Under the pieces are notes generated by a model, which made no database searches, had not been told where the DNA came from, and saw nothing but the letters and a program-made list of their open reading frames with translations. From CAVREM01 sp963728825 (GTDB lineage Bacteria; Acidobacteriota; Vicinamibacteria; Vicinamibacterales; CAVVIG01): DNA of 64,000 bases. Positions within the stretch are counted from its first letter, which is position 1; each line of letters begins with the position of its first letter. Below, one piece after another: positions 7,403 through 15,547 of the stretch. A program made the position numbers and the translations under genes. The stretch spans positions 124,001 to 188,000 of the forward strand of contig CAVSLA010000006.1 of assembly GCA_963728825.1 (NCBI GenBank), written 5' to 3'.

Positions 7403-9232
7403 GTGGCAGAAACTCCGACGACGAGTTCATCGCTGACGGCCTCGGCGCCTCCGAACATCCGGGAGGTGGTCGTCACGCTGTTCGAGCTGGGGCGAGAGGT
7501 CACGTCGGTTCTCGATCTCGACGAGCTGCTCGAGCGCATCCCGCAACTCATCGCCCGGCTGATCAAGTTCCAGGCGTTTGCCGTCTACCTGCTGGATCCG
7601 GCGGGCGAAGAGCTGCTGGTCGCCTATTCGGTCGGCTATCCACCAGATTCCGCACGAACGCTTCGGGTGAAGGTCGGCTCCGGCCTGGTCGGTGCCGCGG
7701 TGGCCGAAGGCATGCCGATTCTGGTCAACGACGTTCGCGAGGATCCGCGTTATGTCGAGGCCGTGCCGGGGTCGCTCGCGGAGCTCGTCGTCCCGCTGCG
7801 GCGCAAGGGCCGCGTGATTGGCGCGCTGAACGTGCTCAGCGATACCCCGGGTCAGTTCACCGACACCGACGTCATGATTCTCCGGCAGTTTGGCGCGCAC
7901 GTCGCCGTCGGCATCGAAAACGCGCGGCTGTTCGAACAGCAGCGCGAATACGCCGGCACGCTCGAGACCCTCGCCGAGATCGCCCGTGAGTTTGCCGCGA
8001 TCCTGAACCTGGAAGAGCTCTTGACGCGGATCGCCCACCTCGCGCGGCGAGTCATCGACTATCGCACCTTCGGCATTCTGCTGCTCAACGACGACACGCA
8101 GGAGCTCGAGATGAAGGTCGCGGTCCGCTACGGCGACGCCGTGGCGCTGCCGCGCATCAAGGTCGGCAACGGGCTGGTTGGCTACGCCGCCCTGCACAAA
8201 CAGCCGGTGCTCGTGCCGGACGTGTCCGTCGATGCCCGCTACATCAAGGTGGTCGAAGATGCCCGCTCGGAGCTGGTCATCCCGCTGCTCGTCAAGGACC
8301 GCTGCATCGGCGTCTTCGACCTTGAAAGCCCGGAGCTGAACGCGTTTACCAAGAACCATGTCGAGATCCTGACGCTGCTGGCCAGCCAGTCCGCGGTGGC
8401 AATCGAAAACGCCAGGTTGTACGAAGAGATCAGCGCCAACGAGGTGCGTCTGGAGAAGGAAATCCGCTTCGCGCAGCGGGTGCAGGCCGCGCTTCTGCCG
8501 GCGGAGCTGCCGAAACGGATTAAAGGCGTTGATGTGGCGGCGCGCTTCGCCCCGGCCCGCGAGCTCGGCGGAGATCTCTACGACTTCGTGACGCCCGAGC
8601 CCAACACGCTCGTGGTTGCAGTGGGCGACGTGTCCGGTAAAGGAGTGCCGGCGGCGTTGTACAGCGCCTTTGCCGGCGAGCTGGTCCGCTCACGCACCTA
8701 CCGCCGGAGATACGCGCCCGAGCGCTTCAGTCCCGCCGGCGTGCTGGCGTCGATGAACACGATCCTCCACGAGCGGCAGCTCGAGGAGTACGACTGTACG
8801 TTGTGCTACGCGGTGTTCGACTTCAAACGGCGGACGATGGCGATGGCCAACTCGGGGCTGCCGTATCCGATCCGTTCGGTCGCGCCGATCGAGGGCGGAC
8901 CGTCAGAACTACCGGCGCAAATCGAACTGGCCGGCGTCCCGCTCGGATCGTTCGCCGGATCGACCTACGACGAGGTGACGTTCGATCTGGCGCCGGGTGA
9001 TCTCTTCGTGTTCTGCACGGACGGCATCTTCGAGGCCTTCGACGGTCTTGGCCGGGAGTTCGGCGCGCGCCGCCTTACCGACGTCGTCGTGGCCACACGT
9101 GACCTGACGGCGCGTGAGATCGTCGACAGTATTTTCGCTGCCGTTCAGGAGTTCCGCGGACATGCCCAGACCAGCGACGACATGACGGCGGTGGCGATCA
9201 AGATAAGGGAAACAGAGAAGCTGAGGAGCTGA
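7403..9232 (+). CDS. Dual-GAF serine/threonine phosphatase (RsbU/SpoIIE type)
   Basis: 609 residues, GTG start. Two GAF domains (about 40-175 and 205-345), a short coiled linker, and a SpoIIE/PP2C domain (about 375-605) with the metal-binding aspartates in GGDLYDF, VGDVSGKG, FCTDGIFEA and TSDDMTAV. Such proteins dephosphorylate an anti-anti-sigma factor after sensing a small ligand or redox signal; no RsbV/RsbW partner lies in the window, so the target is unknown. The last codons and the stop fall inside an 8-bp tandem repeat (9221-9244). Confidence 0.88.
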   Translation: MAETPTTSSSLTASAPPNIREVVVTLFELGREVTSVLDLDELLERIPQLIARLIKFQAFAVYLLDPAGEELLVAYSVGYPPDSARTLRVKVGSGLVGAAVAEGMPILVNDVREDPRYVEAVPGSLAELVVPLRRKGRVIGALNVLSDTPGQFTDTDVMILRQFGAHVAVGIENARLFEQQREYAGTLETLAEIAREFAAILNLEELLTRIAHLARRVIDYRTFGILLLNDDTQELEMKVAVRYGDAVALPRIKVGNGLVGYAALHKQPVLVPDVSVDARYIKVVEDARSELVIPLLVKDRCIGVFDLESPELNAFTKNHVEILTLLASQSAVAIENARLYEEISANEVRLEKEIRFAQRVQAALLPAELPKRIKGVDVAARFAPARELGGDLYDFVTPEPNTLVVAVGDVSGKGVPAALYSAFAGELVRSRTYRRRYAPERFSPAGVLASMNTILHERQLEEYDCTLCYAVFDFKRRTMAMANSGLPYPIRSVAPIEGGPSELPAQIELAGVPLGSFAGSTYDEVTFDLAPGDLFVFCTDGIFEAFDGLGREFGARRLTDVVVATRDLTAREIVDSIFAAVQEFRGHAQTSDDMTAVAIKIRETEKLRS

Positions 9233-9244
9233 GGAGCTGAGGAG
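9221..9244. repeat. Tandem 8-bp repeat at the phosphatase stop codon
   Basis: Three copies of CTGAGGAG in a row (9221-9228, 9229-9236, 9237-9244). The TGA stop of the upstream gene (9230-9232) is inside the second copy. Confidence 0.7.
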
Positions 9245-9273
9245 ACTCGAGACTGTTCCCCAACTCCCAGAAT

Positions 9274-9642
9274 TTAGTAGTTCCGACGAATGTCGAGGTC
9301 TTCTTCACGCAGGTGCAGGCCCAGTGCCTCGTCGCCGAAGACGCCGAGCTGGTTGACCTTTCCCTTGACTCGGACTCGCGCGCCGCGCGTCGGGATGTTG
9401 CGGTTGTTCGACAGCACCGTGACTTCGCCGGTTCCATCGTCGACTTTGTACATCTTCAACGGCATCACCGACACGCCCCAGGAGCTGGTGACGACGCCGT
9501 CGATGTTCACGCTGCGATCCTGATAGCGGCCCGGATTGTTCTTCAGCTCGGAGATGTTTGGGTTGCGAAGGCCCAGGCCGCACGCCGACACGATGGCGCT
9601 GAGCGCGACGATCAGGGCGGTGCGAGTCAACGTGGTCCTCAT
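9274..9642 (-). CDS. Small lipoprotein with OB-fold-like domain
   Basis: 122 residues. A lipoprotein signal peptide ends in the lipobox IVSAC, so the mature protein starts with Cys near 20. The remainder has beta-rich segments typical of the tRNA_anti-like/OB fold: DRSVNIDGVVTSSWGV, YKVDDGTGEVTVLS, RVRVKGKVNQL. ATG 9642 has GAAGGG six bases upstream; an ATG two codons earlier is less well placed. The binding partner is unknown. The long open frame upstream (to 10095) has no coding character. Confidence 0.7.
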   Translation of the reverse strand: MRTTLTRTALIVALSAIVSACGLGLRNPNISELKNNPGRYQDRSVNIDGVVTSSWGVSVMPLKMYKVDDGTGEVTVLSNNRNIPTRGARVRVKGKVNQLGVFGDEALGLHLREEDLDIRRNY

Positions 9643-9937
9643 GTGCATCCCTTCGAGAAAAAGCCGCGCCGAATCGTGAATGAGCGTCGGGATACGGCGA
9701 TGCCAGCGCCTGCCTGATGTTACGTATCCCGTGATCCGGCGCGACTCGTCCATCATCACATCAAATCGCGTACCGGCTCGGCGGGCGAAAAACCGGCCCA
9801 AAATCGCTGAATCCCCAGAGTCCCGTCCTGCGCCGAGTACGCCCGGCTGACCTTGAAACTTGACAGCGGTGCACATCCCGACTGGTGACTGACGACTGTC
9901 GACTGACGACTGCTGACTGCCGACTGTCGACTGCCGA
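9643..9937. other. Noncoding spacer between lipoprotein gene and glnA
   Basis: About 295 bp without a recognisable gene. The right-hand 60 bp (9880-9940) are the GACTGACGACTG-type repeat. The left part contains short inverted segments (GGATACG near 9690 and CGTATCC near 9722) but no promoter or terminator that I can defend. Confidence 0.5.
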
Positions 9938-9940
9938 CTA
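9880..9940. repeat. GACTG/CGACTG imperfect tandem repeat, family 1
   Basis: About 60 bp of imperfect CGACTGACGACTG and CTGCCGACTG units. Read on the minus strand it begins TAGTCGGCAGTC, where TAG (9938-9940) is the glnA stop codon. The same family occurs at 12421-12457, 22601-22731 and 27217-27345. Confidence 0.75.
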
Positions 9941-11296
9941 ATAGACTCCGAGATAGCGTTCGACTTCCCAGGGTGAGACATGTTTGATGTAATCGAGCCA
10001 CTCCTCACGCTTCGCGGCGAGGAAGTGGTCGAAGGTGTGCTCGCCGAGCGTGTCGCGAACGAGGTCGTCCTTCTCGAGCTCGTCCAGCGCCTCACTGAGG
10101 TTTCCGGGCAGCTCGTCGATCCGCAGGTGACGCCGTTCGCGATGGCTCATCGTGAAGATGTTCTTGTTGATCGGCGGGCCGGGATCGACCTTCTTCTCGA
10201 TGCCGTCCAGCCCTGAACGCAGCATGACCGCGAGCGCGAGATAGGGGTTGCACGATGGATCGGGCATTCGCAACTCGATCCGCGTCGCCGTGCCGCGCGC
10301 CGCGGGCACGCGCACGAGCGGGCTGCGATTCTTCTCCGACCACGCGATATTGGTCGGCGCTTCGTAGCCAGGCACCAGCCGCTTGTAGGAGTTGACGAGC
10401 GGGTTGGTGATGGCACAGAAGCCTTTGGCATGGCGCAAAATGCCGCCGATATAGTTCAGGCAGGTCTGGCTCAACTGCATCGGCGCTTTCGCGTCGTAGA
10501 AGATGTTGGCGTTGCTCGAGAAGAGCGACATGTGGGTGTGCATGCCCGAGCCGTTGATGCCGTAAATCGGCTTCGGCATGAAGGTCGCGTGCAGGCCGTT
10601 CCGGGTGGCCACGTTTTTCACCACGAACCGGAACGTGCTGATGTTGTCCGCGGTCGTCAGCACGTCGTCGTACCGGAAATCGATCTCGTGCTGCCCCGGG
10701 GCCACCTCGTGATGGGCCGCCTCGACATGAAATCCCATCGCCTCGAGCGCCAGCACAATCTCGCGCCGCACGTCCTCGCCCAGATCGACGGGGCTGAGGT
10801 CGAAATAGCCGGCGGAGTCGTGCGACTCGGTGGTCGGCTCGCCGTTCTTCATCTGGAACAGGAAGAACTCGGCCTCGGGTCCGGCCTTCATCCGGTAGCC
10901 CTTCGAGGCCGCCAGCGCGATGACCTTCTTCAGCGTCGTCCGCGGGCAGCCGGCGAACGGTGTTCCTTCCGGCGTGTAGATGTCGCAGATCATGCGCGCG
11001 ACGGTTTCGCCGGTTGGCCCGGCCCACGGGAAGATCCGGAATGTCGACAGGTCCGGCTTCAAATACATGTCCGACTCTTCGATGCGGACGAATCCTTCGA
11101 TGGAGGACCCGTCGAACATGATCCGACCGTCGAGTGCCTCCTCGAACTGCCGGTCGGGTATCTCGACGTTCTTGATGGTGCCAAGGATGTCGGTGAACTG
11201 GAGGCGCAGGAACTTGACCTTTTCCCGCTCGGTACGGGCCAGGATTTGTGCCTTGGTCTGACGGCCCTCCACAGGTTCGGGCCTGCTTTTTCGCAT
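9938..11296 (-). CDS. glnA: Glutamine synthetase, type I-alpha
   Basis: 452 residues. Joins ammonia and glutamate with ATP. Conserved signatures: FTDILGTIKNVEIP, FDGSSIEGF, the ATP-binding loop KPIYGINGSGMHTHMSL, and NRSPLVRVP. Near the C-terminus the sequence DELPGNLSEALDEL stands where GSI-beta enzymes have the adenylylated Tyr loop, so regulation should be by feedback inhibition or TnrA/GlnR-like binding, not adenylylation. The first about 12 residues (RKSRPEPVEGRQ) have no counterpart in Bacillus-type enzymes and are encoded by a repeat element (see findings). The stop codon abuts a family 1 repeat. Confidence 0.95.
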   Translation of the reverse strand: MRKSRPEPVEGRQTKAQILARTEREKVKFLRLQFTDILGTIKNVEIPDRQFEEALDGRIMFDGSSIEGFVRIEESDMYLKPDLSTFRIFPWAGPTGETVARMICDIYTPEGTPFAGCPRTTLKKVIALAASKGYRMKAGPEAEFFLFQMKNGEPTTESHDSAGYFDLSPVDLGEDVRREIVLALEAMGFHVEAAHHEVAPGQHEIDFRYDDVLTTADNISTFRFVVKNVATRNGLHATFMPKPIYGINGSGMHTHMSLFSSNANIFYDAKAPMQLSQTCLNYIGGILRHAKGFCAITNPLVNSYKRLVPGYEAPTNIAWSEKNRSPLVRVPAARGTATRIELRMPDPSCNPYLALAVMLRSGLDGIEKKVDPGPPINKNIFTMSHRERRHLRIDELPGNLSEALDELEKDDLVRDTLGEHTFDHFLAAKREEWLDYIKHVSPWEVERYLGVY

Positions 11297-11378
11297 GGCC
11301 GAGATTCTACCAGCGCCAACTTTTCAGCCGTCTGGCCCGTCTCATGTGAACGGAAGCATTGTCTTCAGGAGAACGGAA

Positions 11379-12242
11379 ATGAAGCTCATGAAAGCACTTT
11401 TCATCGCCACCGTGGTTGCCGGCCTGGCAGCCGTCAGTCTGAGGTTCGCCCCGTCGGCCTCCGCCCAGAGCCGGACCGGCGACTGGATGATGCTCGAGGG
11501 GCCAGGGTCGCGGATCGGCGTGACGGCCAGGGATTTGGAACCGACCGAGACAGAGACGCTGAAAGTCACCGGCGGCGTGTATCTCGAGACCGTGTCAGCT
11601 GACGGCCCGGCGGCGAAAGCCGGCCTGCGGGCCCAGGACGTCGTGGTCGAGTTCGACGGCGAACGCGTTCGGAGTTTGCGGCAGTTCACCAGGCTGGTGC
11701 GCGAGACGCCGCCGACTCGCGCGGTGCAGACGACAGTGCTCAGAGACGGCCGGCGGACCGAACTCAGCGTTTCGCCGGTGGCCGGAGGCCCACAAGACTT
11801 CTGGTTCGAGACGGGTCGCCTGCGGGATCAGCTCCAGGACCTTCGCGTGCGTATCCCGGAGTTCGAAGTCGGCATTCGCGACCTCTCCTCCCGGACGCGA
11901 CTTGGCGTCAACGTTCAGGAACTGACACCGGAGCTGGCGGAGTTTTTCGGCGCGAAAGACGGCGTGCTCGTCGCATCGGTCTTCGCCGACTCACCGGCGT
12001 CCCGCTCGGGGCTGAGGGCTGGCGACGTCATCACAGCAGTCAACGGCCGCGCCATCACGTCCGGCGGCGACCTCGTGCGCGAGCTTCGGACGGTGTCCGG
12101 CGATGGCGGAGTGACGCTCGCGATCGTGCGCGAGAAGAAAGCCAGTACCGTGACGGCGAAAATCGACGTGCAGCCCGAACGCCGCGCCCGCCCCGAGCGG
12201 CCGCTCCGTCAGGCTCGCCCAATCAGAACGCCGGCGCTCTAG
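11379..12242 (+). CDS. Exported double-PDZ protein
   Basis: 287 residues. A cleavable signal peptide (MKALFIATVVAGLAAVSLRF, cut near ASA-Q) leads to two PDZ domains: about 45-125 (GGVYLETVSADGPAAKAGL) and 185-270 (GVNVQELTPELAEFFG, DSPASRSGLRAGD). There is no protease domain, so it resembles the substrate-binding half of HtrA-type proteins and may be a periplasmic scaffold. ATG 11379 has AGGAG nine bases upstream. The C-terminal 20 residues are Arg/Pro-rich. Its stop TAG is followed by TCGCAGTC, again like the start of the family 1 repeat. Confidence 0.8.
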   Translation: MKLMKALFIATVVAGLAAVSLRFAPSASAQSRTGDWMMLEGPGSRIGVTARDLEPTETETLKVTGGVYLETVSADGPAAKAGLRAQDVVVEFDGERVRSLRQFTRLVRETPPTRAVQTTVLRDGRRTELSVSPVAGGPQDFWFETGRLRDQLQDLRVRIPEFEVGIRDLSSRTRLGVNVQELTPELAEFFGAKDGVLVASVFADSPASRSGLRAGDVITAVNGRAITSGGDLVRELRTVSGDGGVTLAIVREKKASTVTAKIDVQPERRARPERPLRQARPIRTPAL

Positions 12243-12420
12243 TCGCAGTCAGCACACAGACACGCAGGACACCACGGAACTCCGTCTCGTTTGTTCGTCA
12301 ACCTTTGTGTCCTTCGTGTCCTTGGTGTTGAATCGACGAAGAATCGCCATGATGCTGACCGGCCTCTAATCGCGCATCTGAAGAAAGAAGATCGGAAGCA
12401 TCGGCCGTGAAAGTTGCACG
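12243..12420. repeat. Intergenic CTTTGTGTCCTTCGTGTCC-type repeat region
   Basis: No gene. It holds ACACAGACACGCAGGACACC (12252-12271) and, near 12303-12331, TTTGTGTCCTTCGTGTCCTT, which is roughly its inverse, giving an imperfect hairpin. Sequences of this kind are common dispersed intergenic repeats in many bacteria. Confidence 0.5.
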
Positions 12421-12457
12421 CAGTCGCCCGCGACTGATGACTGACGACTGCTGGCTG
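12421..12457. repeat. Family 1 (CGACTGATGACTG) repeat abutting a stop codon
   Basis: Imperfect CGACTGATGACTGACGACTG units. On the minus strand it starts immediately after the TGA (12458-12460) of the GAF protein gene. Confidence 0.65.
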
Positions 12458-13664
12458 TCAGGCCGACGCGATTCTGTCGGCCGGCGCTTCGGCGGGCATG
12501 GCGGCCAGCGGGGCGAGGACGGAGGCGAGCTGGGCGGCGAAGAGGACGACGAGTGCCTGAGTCGTGTCCGAGGTTTCGCCCCGACCTTTGATTTCGGCGC
12601 TGAACGCGCCGATGCAGCCTTCGGGCGTGAGGAGCGGCGCCACCAGCGCGCCCTCCGATACTCCAGGTCGCGCCAGAACGATTTGCAGCGCGCTCGGTAC
12701 GATACGCCGACGCGGCCGCGTTGTTGGCCTGCCGGGAAACGGCGGGCATCCGAGCGACCGTCTGCGGCGGATACCCGTATGCCAGCGCGGCTCGCAGATC
12801 GCCGCCCGTCATGCTCCCCATCCAGACGACGATGCCGCTGGCGTCCATCAGGAGGGCGGCGCGCCCGAGCAGCCGGATGAGATCGGCCTGATCGTTCACG
12901 CGGCCCAGCTCGGTGCAGATTTCCGAGGCGGCTTTCAGTGTCGGCGCCGAATGACGCGGCACATCATCTTCGATCGCCAGCGCCAGGTCGGCCTCCGGCG
13001 TTGACAACAAACGCGTATCGTGTTGGCCCGTATCCTGTTGAACAGGTTCGAGTTGTGCGGATTCGCCGCGCCGCGTCGGGATCGCCGTCAGCAGCAGCAC
13101 CGCGCCAAAGCTGAAGAGGCCGGCTGCCCCGACAGCGTACGCCTGGAGCCGGCGCGCCTCACGTTCGGCAACGTCGGTCCCCTGTTGTTCGAGGGCCCGC
13201 GCGGCATCCACCTGGTTGGCCGCAAGTCCGATCGTGTGGCTGGCGTCGGAGTAGACGACGTCCGCCGCCATGACGTCCTGGTCGCTCTTCAGATAGTCGA
13301 CAGCACGACGGTCGACCCGCGCGATCTCCACAATCGTCGCGGCCGCTTCCATCAGTGACGAGCGCGCGTCGCCAGTCGTGGCCGCCGCACGCAGATCGTC
13401 GACCGCACGCGCCGCTTCTTTCGACATCGTCGCCACTTTCGGGATCCATGCTTCGGCATGCTGGCCGGCGGCGACGTATGCCTGCTGTCCGGCACGTACG
13501 TCCGCCAGCGCGCGATCGATCGCGCGCACACGCTCTTCGAACCGGCGCGCTCCGTCACGACGGCTGACGATGGTCTGTTCAGTGTCGAGAACGAAGAAGG
13601 CCGCGGCGGCGAGCACGAGAACTACCAATGCGCTCAGCGTCAACCTGGCCGCACGTGATCGCAT
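12458..13664 (-). CDS. Two-TM membrane protein with C-terminal GAF domain, one +1 frameshift
   Basis: After removing one extra base near 12694, a 401-residue protein. An N-terminal membrane helix (about 8-26), a helical periplasmic stretch of about 145 residues resembling a four-helix sensor domain, a second membrane helix (about 172-192), then a cytoplasmic GAF domain (from about 245: LGRVNDQADLIRLLGRAALL ... GIVVWMG, and APLLTPEGCIGAFSAEI in the second frame). No kinase or cyclase output is attached, so it may signal through a partner. Transcribed leftward; its stop abuts a family 1 repeat. Confidence 0.75.
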
Positions 13665-13786
13665 TCGATGCGCCTCGAGGGGTCGTTGGGGCTACGAGTG
13701 GACAGAGTACCACAGCGTACACGGCTGTTCATACTCTTTATGCTTGAGGATCGGATCGAAATGCGATGAAACGAAACGCGTGAGGG

Positions 13787-15520
13787 TTACGGTTTGAGTA
13801 TGGCGTAGGTCGGAAGACCAATTCCGCCGACGTACTCGAGCACATCTTTGGCAGGTGACGCGTCAGGATCTTCCGCCTGAAACTTGATCTTCACGTACGA
13901 CGCGAGTGCAGCGGTGACCTCAGGGTCTTTCAGCGTCGTGCTGTCCATGACGAGACAGTTCTTGCACCAGGTTGCCCAGAAGTCGATGAGGACCGGCTTG
14001 CCGTCGCGCTTCGCCTCGGCCAGCCCGGCGTTGAGCGACGAATGCCACCCCTCCTTGAGCTTCTGCTCGACGCTCGAGGCGACCTGCTCCGGATCGACCC
14101 ACCGGTTCGCGAAGATTCCGTAGGCCGTGTAGCCGTAGTAGGCCGCGGTGGCCAGGATCACGATCCCGAAGACCTGCTTGATTCGCACCATCCACGCGCC
14201 CGGTTTCGGCAAGGCTGCGATGCCGGCGCCCGCAATCGGCCACGGAACCGCCATTCCGACACCCAGTAGAAACGGCAGGGCCAGCGCCGCCGTTGTACCG
14301 GTTGCGTAGAGATTGCTCGAGAAGAGCACGACCTGGATGACAACCGGCGCCACGCAGGCACCGGCCAGCAGGGCCGCGATCGCTCCCATGCTGAACGCGA
14401 CGAGAAACGTGCCGCGCCCGGAGCTTCCGACGTTGAATCGGCTGGAAAACCGTGAGAAGTCGATGACGAGCACGTCGAACATCGCGAGCGCCAGCACGAC
14501 GAACAGCGCGGCGATGCCCAGGTTGAACCAGGGGCTCGCATTGATCGTGCCGAACGTGCCGGCCGTGAGAATGACGATCAAGCCCAGCACGCCGTACACC
14601 AACGCCATCGCCGCCCCGTAGGTGGCGCCGAGCAGGAATCCGCGGGTCCGCGAGCCTGCTTGAGCGCCCGCACCGATAATCGCCAGATTGATGGGGATCA
14701 TCGGCAGGACGCAGGGCGTCAGGTTGAGCGCCAGGCCGCCGAGCAGGACCAGCACGAGAATCGCGAAGAGGCCGCGATCCTCGAACATCCCTTTTTCCTT
14801 GATGCCGGCTTCGGCGTTGCGAATGAACTGCAGGAAGTCGGCGGTGCCCAGATAACCTGCGGCCGTAGCGCTGACGGTGAACTGTTCGACGGTTGAAGAA
14901 GAAGATGCGGGGGACGCCGCGGGCGGTGGCAGGACGGCCGGCACCGATGCCATGGCCGGCGGCGGCTCGCCGCTGCCGAAGCGAATGCCTTTCATCGCCG
15001 ACGCGTTTACCGCACTGACCCGGCCTCCCGAGGGGACGACTTTGAACGTCCAGCTGGTTGGCAGCGTGACAGGCGGATAGCAGACCTTGTCGTCGCAGGC
15101 CTGGTATCGCAGCGACGCCGGGACAACGACGTCGCCGGGCGGAACGCTCGAGGCCACGTCCATCTGCACGCCGATCGCGAACTCACGCTCGAACACCGCC
15201 AGCGGCTGCGGTGAGCCTTCCTGGCGAAGGTCCTGCGCCTCGGGGTAGACGACCTCGGTCACCGTGATCCCGGACGGCGGCTGGAACGACAGCACGATCG
15301 GGATGAGCAGCGGGTCGCGCGGTTTGTTCGAGTTGGTGTGCAGTCCTTCGGGCAGCTGAATCTGCAGCGCTGCTCGCGCAGTGGTCCCCGCGCGCGCCGC
15401 GTCCGTTTCGAAAATCGGGATCAGCGTCGCGGACGCCGGGCGCCTGAGCTGGGCGTCGGCCACACAGCCACTCGTCAAGAGCAGCGCGAACGCCGTGGCA
15501 AGACGGATTGATGCGCGCAT
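13787..15520 (-). CDS. dsbD: Thiol:disulfide interchange protein DsbD
   Basis: 577 residues. A signal peptide, a periplasmic DsbD-alpha domain with the Cys pair in YQACDDKVCYPP, a membrane domain of about eight helices with the central cysteines in LNLTPCVLPMIP and ALLAGACVAPVV, and a C-terminal thioredoxin-like domain with WCKNC. This order is the classical DsbD/DipZ, which carries electrons from cytoplasmic thioredoxin to the periplasm. It is 27 bp downstream of nuoG on the same strand and probably co-transcribed. A lipobox-like SGC is present at the end of the signal peptide. Confidence 0.93.
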   Translation of the reverse strand: MRASIRLATAFALLLTSGCVADAQLRRPASATLIPIFETDAARAGTTARAALQIQLPEGLHTNSNKPRDPLLIPIVLSFQPPSGITVTEVVYPEAQDLRQEGSPQPLAVFEREFAIGVQMDVASSVPPGDVVVPASLRYQACDDKVCYPPVTLPTSWTFKVVPSGGRVSAVNASAMKGIRFGSGEPPPAMASVPAVLPPPAASPASSSSTVEQFTVSATAAGYLGTADFLQFIRNAEAGIKEKGMFEDRGLFAILVLVLLGGLALNLTPCVLPMIPINLAIIGAGAQAGSRTRGFLLGATYGAAMALVYGVLGLIVILTAGTFGTINASPWFNLGIAALFVVLALAMFDVLVIDFSRFSSRFNVGSSGRGTFLVAFSMGAIAALLAGACVAPVVIQVVLFSSNLYATGTTAALALPFLLGVGMAVPWPIAGAGIAALPKPGAWMVRIKQVFGIVILATAAYYGYTAYGIFANRWVDPEQVASSVEQKLKEGWHSSLNAGLAEAKRDGKPVLIDFWATWCKNCLVMDSTTLKDPEVTAALASYVKIKFQAEDPDASPAKDVLEYVGGIGLPTYAILKP

Positions 15521-15547
15521 GACCCTGCGGCGGACCTGAAAGGTCCC

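Noticed and set aside
9648..10095. N-terminal extension of the OB-fold lipoprotein
   Set aside because: The extended part overlaps glnA and a repeat, and the lipoprotein signal peptide starts at 9642 with a ribosome binding site.
10430..11602. Rightward 390-residue open frame over glnA
   Set aside because: It is the shadow of a clear glutamine synthetase on the other strand.
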